The translations under genes and the position numbers were made by a program. A stretch of 64,000 bases of DNA, taken from assembly GCF_041245805.1 (NCBI RefSeq), contig NZ_CP162490.1, positions 284,501 through 348,500 on the forward strand, given 5' to 3'. Source of the stretch: Xanthomonas sp. DAR 34887. GTDB taxonomy: Bacteria; Pseudomonadota; Gammaproteobacteria; Xanthomonadales; Xanthomonadaceae. The notes below the pieces were generated by a model, which saw only the letters and a program-made list of their open reading frames with translations, was not told where the DNA came from and ran no database searches. Positions within the stretch are counted from its first letter, which is position 1. Every line of letters begins with the position of its first letter. Positions 8,811 through 17,130 of this stretch are shown here, one piece after another.

Positions 8811-9096
8811 TGCGGCATCCCGCCTGCGGCCGGCATGCCCGGTCCTGGCGGTCAGTGGCCATCGCCGGCGCTCCATGGGGCGGAACGACGGCAGTTTTCT
8901 TAGCGATCTGAGGTATTTCCGCGTGGCCGCTAGGCTCGCCCGATCCCCAATTCTTTTCTTCTCCGTTGCCGGCGGCGTCTCGCGCTCGGCGGCGGCGATG
9001 GCCGCGACCGGCCGCGCCTCGGCGCCGGCCCGCGCTGCCGGCCGGTTCCGGCAGATCGCCCGCCCGGCCAGGCGTTCAGCGCCTCCCGGCGGTCTT
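8811..9096. other. amtB-ntrB intergenic region
   Basis: No gene is supported here. The stretch includes a relatively AT-rich patch (around 8885-8965) that could contain a vegetative promoter for ntrBC, but I cannot place one with confidence. It ends in the NtrC dyad at 9097-9113. Confidence 0.45.
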
Positions 9097-9113
9097 TGCA
9101 CTACATTGGTGCA
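9097..9113 (+). promoter_or_regulatory. Perfect NtrC box touching the ntrB start
   Basis: TGCACTACATTGGTGCA matches TGCACYANNNTGGTGCA at every defined base. Its last base is directly before the ntrB ATG at 9114. In this position binding would block rather than activate, which suggests negative autoregulation of ntrBC. Confidence 0.85.
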
Positions 9114-10151
9114 ATGTCGATGACCTCGCCTCCGCCTCCGCTCGACGCGCTCGGCACTCCGGTGGTCTGGGCCGATGCCGATGGCCGCCTGCTCGGCGCC
9201 AATCCGGCCTTCGCGCGCTGGCTGGGCGTGAGCGCGCGGCGCCTGCTCGACCAGCCGCTGGCCTCGCTGGAAGTGCAGGGCGACGCGCTGGCGCGGTTCC
9301 TGCTCAACGACGAGCGCGACGTGCTGCGCCTGCACCGCATGGCGCTGGCCATTCCCGGCGAGACCCCGCGCTTCGCCGAGGGCTGGCTGTCGCGGATGGA
9401 CAACGGCGGCTGGCTGCTGGAAGCGCATCCGGTCGACGAATTCCCCACCCCGGATCCGGCGCAGGCCTTGCCCAACGCGCTGGGCGCGGCGCTGAAGGGG
9501 CTGGCCCACGAACTGCGCAATCCGCTGGCCGGGCTCAAGGGCGCCGCGCAGCTGCTGGCGCGGCGCGCGCAGCACCGCGACGAGGACGAGCGCGAGCTGA
9601 TCGAGCTGATCGGCGCGGAGATCGAGCGCCTCAACAGCCTGCTCGACCAGCTGCTGTCGCCGGCACCGGCGCGGCCGCACGCCATGCTCAACATCCACGC
9701 GGTGCTGGAACGGGTGCTGCGCCTGGCCGAGAACGAGGGCGGCTGGTCGGTGCGCCTGCAGCGCGACTACGACCCCAGCATTCCCGAGTTCCTCGGCGAT
9801 GCCGACCGCCTGACCCAGGCGGTGTGGAACTTGGTCCGCAACGCGATCCAGGCCGGCGCCGCGCAGGTGACCCTGCGCACCCGCGTCGAGCACGCCCAGC
9901 GCATCCGCGACCGCGTGCATGCGCGCGGCGTGCGCCTGGAGATCGTCGATGACGGCCGCGGCGTGCCGGAGGAACTGGCCGAACACCTGTTCCTGCCGCT
10001 GGTCAGCGGCCGCGCCGAGGGCAGCGGCCTGGGCCTGGCGCTGGCGCAGCAGGTGGCGCGCGAGCACGCCGGTTCGCTGACCTTCCGCTCCCGCCCCGGG
10101 CATACCGTTTTCACCCTGCTGCTGCCGCAGGCCGCAGCGGACCCCGAATAG
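9114..10151 (+). CDS. ntrB: Nitrogen sensor histidine kinase NtrB (GlnL)
   Basis: This cytoplasmic kinase/phosphatase phosphorylates NtrC when glutamine is scarce and is controlled by PII. The protein has 345 residues from the ATG at 9114. A PAS-like sensor covers about residues 10-110. The H-box GLAHELRNPLAG supplies the phosphorylated histidine. The ATPase part shows an N-box WNLVRNAIQAG, G1 VDDGRGVP and G2 GSGLGLALAQQ. No membrane segment is present, as expected. It ends 10 bases before ntrC, so the two are co-transcribed. The ATG abuts an NtrC box that leaves no room for a normal ribosome-binding site; a second ATG six bases on is an alternative start. Confidence 0.95.
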   Translation: MSMTSPPPPLDALGTPVVWADADGRLLGANPAFARWLGVSARRLLDQPLASLEVQGDALARFLLNDERDVLRLHRMALAIPGETPRFAEGWLSRMDNGGWLLEAHPVDEFPTPDPAQALPNALGAALKGLAHELRNPLAGLKGAAQLLARRAQHRDEDERELIELIGAEIERLNSLLDQLLSPAPARPHAMLNIHAVLERVLRLAENEGGWSVRLQRDYDPSIPEFLGDADRLTQAVWNLVRNAIQAGAAQVTLRTRVEHAQRIRDRVHARGVRLEIVDDGRGVPEELAEHLFLPLVSGRAEGSGLGLALAQQVAREHAGSLTFRSRPGHTVFTLLLPQAAADPE

Positions 10152-10161
10152 GAGCTTTCCG

Positions 10162-11586
10162 ATGACCGAATCCCTGGAAGGATCGCAACGCATCTGGGTG
10201 GTCGACGACGACCGCTCGGTCCGCTTCGTGCTGTCCACCGCCTTGCGCGATGCCGGCTACAGCGTGGACGGTTTCGACAGCGCCGCCTCGGCGCTGCAGG
10301 CGCTGGCGCAGCGGCCGCTGCCGGACCTGCTGTTCACCGACGTGCGCATGCCCGGCGACGACGGCCTGGTGCTGCTGGACAAGCTCAAGGCCGCGCATCC
10401 GCAGCTGCCGGTGATCGTGATGTCCGCCTACACCGACGTGGCCAGCACCGCCGGCGCGTTCCGCGGCGGCGCGCACGAATTCCTGTCCAAGCCGTTTGAC
10501 CTGGATGACGCGGTGGCGCTGGCCGCGCGCGCGCTGCCGGAGGCTGGCGGCGTCGCCGAGGCCGCGCTGCCGGTGCCCAGCCAGGGCAGCGCCGAGCTGA
10601 TCGGCGACACCCCGGCGATGCGCGCGCTGTTCCGCGCCATCGGCCGCCTGGCGCAGGCGCCGCTGTCGGTGCTGATCAATGGCGAAACCGGCACCGGCAA
10701 GGAACTGGTCGCGCACGCGCTGCACACCGAGTCGCCGCGCGCGCGCAAGCCGTTCGTCGCGCTCAACACCGCCGCGATTCCGGCCGAATTGCTGGAGAGC
10801 GAACTGTTCGGCCACGAGGCCGGCGCCTTCACCGGCGCGCAGCGGCGCCACATCGGCCGCTTCGAACAGGCCGACGGCGGCACCTTGTTCCTGGACGAGA
10901 TCGGCGACATGCCGCTGCCGTTGCAGACCCGGCTGCTGCGCGTGCTGGCCGAGAACGAATTCTTCCGCGTCGGCGGCCGCGAACTGATCCGGGTCGACGT
11001 GCGGGTGATCGCCGCCACCCACCAGGACCTGGAGGCGCTGGTCGAACAGGGCCGCTTCCGCGCCGACCTGCTGCATCGGCTCGACGTGGTGCGGCTGCAG
11101 CTGCCGCCGCTGCGCGAACGCCGCGCCGACGTGCCGCAACTGGCCGAGAACTTCCTGGCGATGGCCGCGCGCAAGCTCGACACGCCCCCCAAGCGGCTGT
11201 CGCCGGCGGCGCTGGACGCGCTGCGCGGCTACGCCTGGCCGGGCAATGTGCGCGAACTGGAGAACGTGTGCTGGCGGCTGGCGGCGCTGGCGCCGGCCGA
11301 GGTCATCGACGCGCACGACGTGGACGGCGCGCTGCTGCGCGGCAGCCGCCGCGAGCGCAGCGGCGAGGGCGGCGAATGGGACGCGCAGCTGTCGGCCTGG
11401 GCGCAGCAGCGTCTGACCGATGGCGCAGAGGGCCTGCACGCCGAAGCGCGCGATCGTTTCGACAAGGCGCTGCTGGAAGTGGCGCTGCGCTTCACCCAGG
11501 GCCGCCGCGCCGAAGCCGCCGCGCGCCTGGGCGTGGGCCGCAACACGGTCACCCGCAAGCTGGGCCCGGGGCGGCGCCGCCGCTGA
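10162..11586 (+). CDS. ntrC: Nitrogen response regulator NtrC (GlnG)
   Basis: This sigma-54 activator acts on the glnA and other nitrogen promoters. The 474-residue protein has a receiver domain with the acid pocket VVDDDRS and phospho-acceptor Asp60 in FTDVRMPG. The AAA+ domain follows with Walker A GETGTGKE, the sigma-54 contact loop GAFTGA, and GGTLFLDEIGD as Walker B. A Fis-type helix-turn-helix (RRAEAAARLGVGRNTVTRKL) closes the protein. Spacing to ntrB is 10 bases, with an AGGAG-like ribosome-binding site. Its predicted sites at glnA and ntrB lie in this window. Confidence 0.96.
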   Translation: MTESLEGSQRIWVVDDDRSVRFVLSTALRDAGYSVDGFDSAASALQALAQRPLPDLLFTDVRMPGDDGLVLLDKLKAAHPQLPVIVMSAYTDVASTAGAFRGGAHEFLSKPFDLDDAVALAARALPEAGGVAEAALPVPSQGSAELIGDTPAMRALFRAIGRLAQAPLSVLINGETGTGKELVAHALHTESPRARKPFVALNTAAIPAELLESELFGHEAGAFTGAQRRHIGRFEQADGGTLFLDEIGDMPLPLQTRLLRVLAENEFFRVGGRELIRVDVRVIAATHQDLEALVEQGRFRADLLHRLDVVRLQLPPLRERRADVPQLAENFLAMAARKLDTPPKRLSPAALDALRGYAWPGNVRELENVCWRLAALAPAEVIDAHDVDGALLRGSRRERSGEGGEWDAQLSAWAQQRLTDGAEGLHAEARDRFDKALLEVALRFTQGRRAEAAARLGVGRNTVTRKLGPGRRRR

Positions 11587-11816
11587 CGCGGCTCGGGACC
11601 CGGCACCCGGAACCGGGGACCCGCAAAAGCGCGCTGTCGTCTGATCGCTCCGCAGACCTCGTAAGCAACAGCTGCGACGCTGTGCCGATTCCCGATTCCC
11701 GATTCCCGATTCCCGAACCGGCGCGCAGCGCCGGTTAGACTTGTGCGGCCGGTGCCGCCTTCATGAGCTGTGAACGGCCCTCCCTCTAGTTTTCGCTGCA
11801 CAAGGAGCCAATGCCG

Positions 11817-12398
11817 ATGCGTTACAGCTTGCATGCCGTCGTGGGAAGCGCGTTGCTGATACTGGCCGGCTGCAGCAGTGCGCCGCCGAAAGCGCCGCCG
11901 CCGCCACCGCCGAACGCCCTGCCGATGCCGACCAGCGGCACCGCGCAGCAGGCGCAGGCCGTGCTCGCCCCGGCTTCCGGCAGCCTGGTCAGCGGCAAGC
12001 TGTCGCTGGTGGCCGCGCCCGGCGGCGTGCGCATCACCGGCACCCTCGGCGGCCTGCAGCCCAATCGCCCGTTTGCATTCCACGTGCATGAGCGCGGCGA
12101 TTGCAGCGCGGCCGACGCCAGCAGCGCCGGCGGCCACTTCAATCCGCTCGGCGGCCCGCACGGCCGTGCCGGCAGCGGTCCGCACCACGCCGGCGACATG
12201 GACAACCTCAACGCGAATGCCGACGGCGTCGCCCAGGTCGACGTGCTGCTGCATGGCGTGGTGCTCGGCGGCGGCGCGGCCAACGACATCGCCGGGCGCG
12301 CACTGGTCGCGCATGCCGATGCCGACGACTACCGCAGCCAGCCGGCCGGCAATGCCGGCGCGCGCGTGGCCTGCGGCGTGATCCGCGTGTTGCGCTGA
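11817..12398 (+). CDS. sodC: Cu/Zn superoxide dismutase lipoprotein, copy 1
   Basis: This is a predicted envelope enzyme that converts superoxide to peroxide and oxygen. The signal peptide ends in the lipobox LAGC, followed by a Pro-rich linker. The metal ligands are recognisable: FHVHERGDC gives two copper histidines and one cysteine, GGHFNP the bridging region, PHHAGDM a zinc-site histidine and aspartate, and LVAHADADDY the last copper histidine; a late VACGVIRV supplies the disulfide partner. An AAGGAG at 11802 suits the ATG at 11817 better than the one at 11811. A close relative follows 69 bases downstream. Confidence 0.93.
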   Translation: MRYSLHAVVGSALLILAGCSSAPPKAPPPPPPNALPMPTSGTAQQAQAVLAPASGSLVSGKLSLVAAPGGVRITGTLGGLQPNRPFAFHVHERGDCSAADASSAGGHFNPLGGPHGRAGSGPHHAGDMDNLNANADGVAQVDVLLHGVVLGGGAANDIAGRALVAHADADDYRSQPAGNAGARVACGVIRVLR

Positions 12399-12467
12399 TC
12401 GATCATCCGCCCGGAGCGCGCTCCGCGGCGAACGTCCGCATTCCGCGGCCCCTCAAGGAGAACCACC

Positions 12468-13127
12468 ATGCGTACGCTTCCCACCGTCCTGTTCCTGGCC
12501 ACCACGCTCGCGCTCGGCGCCTGCAAGCGCGAGGAGCCTGCCGCTGCCGACGCTCCCGCTGCGGCCGCGACGCCCGCCACTCCGGCGCCCGCCGCAGAAC
12601 CCGCGCCCGCCGCCACGCCCGCGCAGGCCGCCGCCAGCGCCGCGCTGAGCCCGACCCAGGGCAACCAGGTCGCCGGCGAGGTCAAGTTCGACACGGTCGA
12701 TGGCGTCGTGCACGTCACCGGCACCATCACCGGGCTCAAGCCCAACAGCGAGCACGGCTTCCACATCCACGAGTTCGGCGATTGCAGCGCGCCCGACGGC
12801 AGCAGCGCCGGCGGCCACTTCAACCCGGCCAAGTCCGAGCACGGCCAGGTGAGCGCCGACCCGCACCATGGCGGCGACATGCCGAACCTGAAGGCCGACG
12901 CCGACGGCAAGGCCACGATCGACGCGGCGGTGTCCAACAACGTCAACATCGGCAAGGGCGACGGCTTCGACATCCTCAACCACGCGGTGATCGTCCACGC
13001 CGACCCCGACGACTACAAGACCCAGCCCACCGGCAATGCCGGCGGCCGCCTGGCCTGCGGCGTGATCAAGGGCAACGCGAGCGCGGCGGCCCCGGCCGGC
13101 GCAGCGGCGGCGCCTTCCGCGCAGTAA
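12468..13127 (+). CDS. sodC: Cu/Zn superoxide dismutase lipoprotein, copy 2
   Basis: A second envelope superoxide dismutase of 219 residues directly after the first. It has a lipobox LGAC and a long Ala/Pro linker to about residue 60. The catalytic core has FHIHEFGDC, GGHFNP, DPHHGGDM, VIVHADPDDY and LACGVIKG, so all metal ligands and both cysteines are kept. A short Ala/Pro tail follows the core. An AAGGAG ribosome-binding site precedes the ATG. Same orientation and a 69-base gap indicate a tandem duplication that has diverged in the linker, so the two enzymes may differ in distance from the membrane. Confidence 0.93.
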   Translation: MRTLPTVLFLATTLALGACKREEPAAADAPAAAATPATPAPAAEPAPAATPAQAAASAALSPTQGNQVAGEVKFDTVDGVVHVTGTITGLKPNSEHGFHIHEFGDCSAPDGSSAGGHFNPAKSEHGQVSADPHHGGDMPNLKADADGKATIDAAVSNNVNIGKGDGFDILNHAVIVHADPDDYKTQPTGNAGGRLACGVIKGNASAAAPAGAAAAPSAQ

Positions 13128-13421
13128 GCGGCAGGTCCGCACAGTAAACGCAACGCCGGTGGCTTCGGACCATCGGCTGCGACGGTCTCCGAAGTCGGCA
13201 AATCCGCCGACTTCGGAGCGCCGGTCGGTCGAAACCACTTCTGCAGCGCTGGGGCACGCCGTCTGGTCCGCCCGTCTGGGAGCTGCGCGCGCTCGTGTAG
13301 GAGCGGCTGCAGCCGCGACAAACGAAGCGGCACTGCTCCTGGACCTGCATGCAGTCGGGACTGAAGTCCCTCCCACAAATGCGCGGTTCGCGGCAGGTCG
13401 CTCGGTGTGGGAGCGACTTCC

Positions 13422-13737
13422 GGGCACCTCTAATAACCCTAAAAAGCATGTCGATGCACTTGCGAGACGCCGACACGCCCAGCCCGCAGGTTCCGGGATC
13501 AATACGTTCGAGATGCGATGGGCAAAGGCGCATTGGCGGTAGACGGTGGCGTTGCGGCCGCGTTTTTTATGGACGCCTTGGCATCACGGCCGCTTCGTCC
13601 TCCTGTCGCGGCTGAAGCCGCTCCTACAAGAGCACGGCGCGCATGTGTAGGAGCGGCTTCAGCCGCGACAGAAAAAAGGAACACGCCATCGCCACACGCA
13701 GCGTGCAGCTTCGGGAATGGAGTTATTAGAGGTGCCC
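13422..13737. mobile_element. MITE-like non-autonomous element, copy 1 (316 bp)
   Basis: The element is bounded by GGGCACCTCTAATAAC on the left and its complement GTTATTAGAGGTGCCC on the right, and encodes no transposase. It is nearly identical over its length to 54525-54846. Inside lies a perfect 25-bp inverted repeat (13604-13628 and 13646-13670, 17-base loop) made of two intergenic repeat units facing each other. The flanks are the two halves of a GTGGGAGCGACTTCAGTCGC repeat; the target duplication is not clear for this copy. Confidence 0.8.
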
Positions 13738-13835
13738 TGAAGTCGCGGCGAGCGACGCTCTAAACCGTGCGGTATCGCGCGCCATCGGCACCGAAGTCCC
13801 ACCACACCGCGCCCAGCCATCCTGACGCAAACCCC

Positions 13836-13860
13836 TGTAGGAGCGGCTTCAGCCGCGACG
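13836..13860 (+). repeat. Palindromic intergenic repeat unit
   Basis: A copy of the GTAGGAGCGGCTTCAGCCGC family, one of about ten in this window (others at 13296, 13604, 13646, 54466, 54747, 54922, 54962, 61985 and 62051). Each can form a short hairpin. Confidence 0.8.
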
Positions 13861-13990
13861 AACGAACCGAGCAGCCCGAGAGCGCCGGGCAGGATCCGCG
13901 CCGAATTCCGAATCGCCGCACATTTCAGTGGGATTTCCGCAAGCTCGCCTGCGAGCCGCCGCCCCCACGCCGCTCTCGATCAAATGCGAT

Positions 13991-14878
13991 TCACGCCGCC
14001 AGCAACGCCTGCTTCGCGTCCTCGCCGGCCTCGCAATGCACGTACAGCACCGGCATGCCGTGCGCTTCCAGCACCGCGGCCAGTTGCCGCTGCCGGGCCA
14101 GGTAGTGTTCGTAGACCCGCTGCAGACGCTCGCAGTCCTGGCGGTCGTGGGCGTAGTGCGCGCACCAGCTGGCCGGGTCGAACAAGGCCATGCGCACTTC
14201 GCCGCCGCGGTAGCGCAGCAGCGGTTCGGGCGGACTGGCCAGCCATTCCTCCTGGTCCGGCGCCAGCAACGCGGTCTCGATCAGCGGCCACAGCGGCGCC
14301 AGGCCCTGGTTGTCGTACTGCATCGACATCATCGCGGCCAGGTCGTTGACGGTCAGGTAGCGCGCGTGTTCGATCTGCGCGCCGAACGCCTGCTGCGCCA
14401 GCAGCGCGGTGTCCGGCTGCGCCATGCCCTGCGCCAGCAACACGTCCTCCAGCGCCTCGGCCACCGGTTGCAGCGTTTCGGCCGGACCGCTGAGCAGGAA
14501 CGGCACCACCCGCAGCGCGCCGCCGAGCAGCGCGGTGTCGGCCTGGAACGGCAGCGGTACCGCGCCATCGGCGTCGGCGCCGAACGCCAACAGGCGCGGG
14601 CCGGCGTCGCGGCCGGGCGCGCGCGCGCGCAGCTCGTCCAGGCGCCGGTGCATCGGCCAGCCCGGACGCAGCACCTCGGCCGGGTCGAAATGCGCGCCGG
14701 CCAGGCTCAATTCCAGGTCGCGCACCGCCGGCACCAGTTGCGCCAGGTCGCGGCCGACCTTCTCGGCCAGTTCCGCGGCCAGGGCGTGCGGCAGCGCCGC
14801 GTGGGCGGGGGCGAGCCCGGCGGACAGTTCCAGGGCGATCACGCCGCGGGCATTCATGCTGGCTATGGCTTGGTTCAT
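13991..14878 (-). CDS. Conserved hypothetical protein
   Basis: I do not recognise this 295-residue protein. It has no signal peptide or membrane segment, is rich in Ala, Leu and acidic residues, and its third-codon positions are strongly GC as in neighbouring genes, so it is likely real. Notable segments are PRLLAFGADADG, YLTVNDLAAMMSMQYDN and a C-terminal MPVLYVHCEAGED. The last resembles the strand-turn region of phosphatase or hydrolase folds, but no catalytic set can be assigned. The ATG at 14878 is the first in frame. It is divergent from the thiolase gene 102 bases away. Confidence 0.75.
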   Translation of the reverse strand: MNQAIASMNARGVIALELSAGLAPAHAALPHALAAELAEKVGRDLAQLVPAVRDLELSLAGAHFDPAEVLRPGWPMHRRLDELRARAPGRDAGPRLLAFGADADGAVPLPFQADTALLGGALRVVPFLLSGPAETLQPVAEALEDVLLAQGMAQPDTALLAQQAFGAQIEHARYLTVNDLAAMMSMQYDNQGLAPLWPLIETALLAPDQEEWLASPPEPLLRYRGGEVRMALFDPASWCAHYAHDRQDCERLQRVYEHYLARQRQLAAVLEAHGMPVLYVHCEAGEDAKQALLAA

Positions 14879-14980
14879 GGCTTGGCGGTTGGCCCGTCAC
14901 GGGCGCAAAGCTACACTCGCTTCATTATGCCTGCGCTAACGTGCAGGCCATGTCCCCGACCCCTCGCGCGAGGTAATCCC

Positions 14981-16261
14981 ATGCCAGTAGCCCGTCCCGT
15001 CGCCATTCTCGGCGGCGTCCGTATTCCGTTTTGCCGGCAGAACACGGCGTATGCGGATGTCGGGAACCTCGGCATGTCGGTGCGCACGCTGGGCGCGCTG
15101 GTCGAGCGCTACGGCCTGCACGGGCAGCAACTGGGCGAGGTGGCGATGGGGGCGGTGATCAAGCACTCCAGCGACTGGAATCTGGGCCGCGAGGCGGCGC
15201 TGTCGTCCGGCCTGTCGCCGCTGACGCCGGGCATCACCCTGCAGCGCGCCTGCGGCACCAGCCTGGACAGCATCATCACCGTGGCCAACAAGATCGCGCT
15301 GGGGCAGATCGAGTCGGGCATCGGCGGCGGTTCGGACACCACCTCGGAAGTGCCGATCGTCTATGGCAAGAAGCTGCGCGCGCGGCTGCTGGCCGCCAAC
15401 CGCGCCAAGACCACCGGCGACAAGATCCGCGCGCTGACCCGCAGCTTCAAGTTCGCCGAACTCAAGCCGGAGTTCCCCGGCGTGGCCGAGCCGCGCACCG
15501 GCAAGAGCATGGGCGACCACTGCGAGGACATGGCCAAACAGTGGAACATCGCGCGCGACTCGCAGGATGCCTGGGCGGTGTCCTCGCACCACAAGCTGGC
15601 CGCTGCCTACGAGCGCGGCTTCTTCGCCGACCTGATCGCACCGTTCCGCGGCGTGGAGCGCGACAACATCCTGCGCCCCGACACCTCGCTGGAAAAGCTC
15701 GCCACGCTGAAGCCGGCGTTCGACAAGACCAGCGGCCGCGGCACGCTGACCGCGGCCAACTCCACCCCGCTGACCGACGGCGCCGCCGCGGTGCTGCTGG
15801 CCTCGGAGGAATGGGCGCAGGCGCACGGCCATGCGCCGATGGCGTATCTGCGCGATGCGCAGGTCGCGGCGGTGGACTTCGTGCACGGCGAAGGCCTGCT
15901 GATGGCGCCGACCATCGCCGTGCCGGAGATGCTCAAGCGGCATAATCTGAGCCTGCAGGACTTCGATATCTACGAGATCCACGAGGCCTTCGCCGCGCAG
16001 GTGCTGTGCACGCTGCGCGCGTGGGAGAGCGAGGACTACTGCCGCACCCGGCTGGGCCTGGACGCGCCGCTGGGGCAGATCGATCCGGCCAAGATCAATC
16101 CGCTGGGGTCCTCGCTGGCCACCGGTCACCCGTTCGCGGCGACCGGCGCGCGCATCGTCGCCACGGTGGCCAAGCAGTTGGTCGAGCGCGGCGGCGGGCG
16201 GGCGCTGATCTCGATCTGCACCGCCGGCGGCATGGGCGTGGTGGCGATCGTCGAGCGCTGA
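14981..16261 (+). CDS. Acetyl-CoA C-acyltransferase (thiolase, FadI-like)
   Basis: This thiolase cleaves 3-ketoacyl-CoA in fatty-acid beta-oxidation, or condenses acetyl-CoA in the reverse direction. The 426-residue length fits the longer FadI-type branch. The acyl-binding cysteine is Cys91 in QRACGTSLDS. NSTPLTDGAAAVLLAS, YEIHEAFAAQ, GSSLATGHPFAATGAR and the C-terminal ISICTAGGMG provide the other catalytic histidine and cysteine. GAGG lies upstream of the ATG. No partner hydratase gene is adjacent, so I leave the gene symbol open. Confidence 0.9.
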   Translation: MPVARPVAILGGVRIPFCRQNTAYADVGNLGMSVRTLGALVERYGLHGQQLGEVAMGAVIKHSSDWNLGREAALSSGLSPLTPGITLQRACGTSLDSIITVANKIALGQIESGIGGGSDTTSEVPIVYGKKLRARLLAANRAKTTGDKIRALTRSFKFAELKPEFPGVAEPRTGKSMGDHCEDMAKQWNIARDSQDAWAVSSHHKLAAAYERGFFADLIAPFRGVERDNILRPDTSLEKLATLKPAFDKTSGRGTLTAANSTPLTDGAAAVLLASEEWAQAHGHAPMAYLRDAQVAAVDFVHGEGLLMAPTIAVPEMLKRHNLSLQDFDIYEIHEAFAAQVLCTLRAWESEDYCRTRLGLDAPLGQIDPAKINPLGSSLATGHPFAATGARIVATVAKQLVERGGGRALISICTAGGMGVVAIVER

Positions 16262-16446
16262 GCCGCGGCGCGCGGTCCGCGAAAGCGGGCAGGTCGACAG
16301 CTGGGCCACGAAGGCGGGCCACGAGCGCCGCATCGCCGAATCCGCTGTTCCCGCCATCGCCCGCCAGCAACGCTTGCCGCTGCGCTACCATGCGCGCCGA
16401 TCCGCCTGCACGCCGCAGGCCGAACGGCGCGCAGGGGGCGCATGCC

Positions 16447-17019
16447 ATGAGCCAGCAGGACAGCTTCAATCCGTATCAGGCGCCTGACACCGCCATCCCG
16501 ACCACCACCATGCCGCCGCCGCTGCCGGGCGAGACCTTGTGGCGCGACGGCGACGACCTGCTGTGCGTGCGCGATACGCCGTTCCCGGCGCGCTGCGTCA
16601 AGTGCGGGGCGGCGCTGCGCAACGACGAACTCAAGAAGCGCACGTTCTACTGGCATGCGCCGGGCTGGTACGTGCTGATCCTGGTGAGCGTGGTGATCTA
16701 CGCGATCGCGGCGTTGATCGCGCGCAAGCGCAGCAGCCACGTGCTCGGCATGTGCGCCGAGCATCGGCGCCGGCGCAACCGCTTCGTGCTGCTCGCCGCG
16801 GCCGCGTTCGTCGTCGGACCGCTGCTGGGATTCGCCGTCGGCGACGAGGCCGGGCTCTGGCTGGGCTTGGCGGTGTTCCTGGCCATGCTGATCGCCGGCA
16901 TGTTCGGCGCGCGCATCCTGGTGCCGCGGCGCATGGACGAGCGCTATGCGCGCTACAAGGGTGTGGCGCCCGCCTTCCTGGCGCGCCTGCCGACGCTGCC
17001 GGCCGCGTTGCGGCGCTGA
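16447..17019 (+). CDS. Membrane protein with N-terminal CxxC and PYQAP motif
   Basis: A 190-residue protein of unknown function. The N-terminus has FNPYQAPD, a motif seen at the start of a number of uncharacterised bacterial membrane proteins. A cytoplasmic segment with CVKC at 50-53 suggests a small metal-binding or redox site. Three hydrophobic segments follow at roughly residues 74-95, 118-138 and 143-165, and a basic tail closes it. The frame is open far upstream, but only because it overlaps the thiolase gene in another frame; ATG 16447 is the sensible start. Confidence 0.75.
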   Translation: MSQQDSFNPYQAPDTAIPTTTMPPPLPGETLWRDGDDLLCVRDTPFPARCVKCGAALRNDELKKRTFYWHAPGWYVLILVSVVIYAIAALIARKRSSHVLGMCAEHRRRRNRFVLLAAAAFVVGPLLGFAVGDEAGLWLGLAVFLAMLIAGMFGARILVPRRMDERYARYKGVAPAFLARLPTLPAALRR

Positions 17020-17130
17020 GCCGGTCGGTGCGGCCGGCCAGGCGCTGGCCTGGCGATCGTTGCGCGGAAACGCAGGCGCCGGCTGCCAGCGCCTGCCTCG
17101 ATCAACGGTACGTCGTCCCGGCTGACGCGC

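Larger units (their letters stand above)
13128..13990. other. Repeat-rich intergenic region
   Basis: No gene is supported in this 863-base stretch. It holds palindromic GTAGGAGCGGCTTCAGCCGC-type repeats at 13296-13320, 13352-13378 (diverged) and 13836-13860. A MITE-like element at 13422-13737 interrupts another copy. Short open frames here run through the repeats and are not convincing. Confidence 0.75.

Noticed and set aside
13422..13737. Possible transposase gene in the MITE
   Set aside because: No frame of useful length or with a DDE-type motif; the element is too short.
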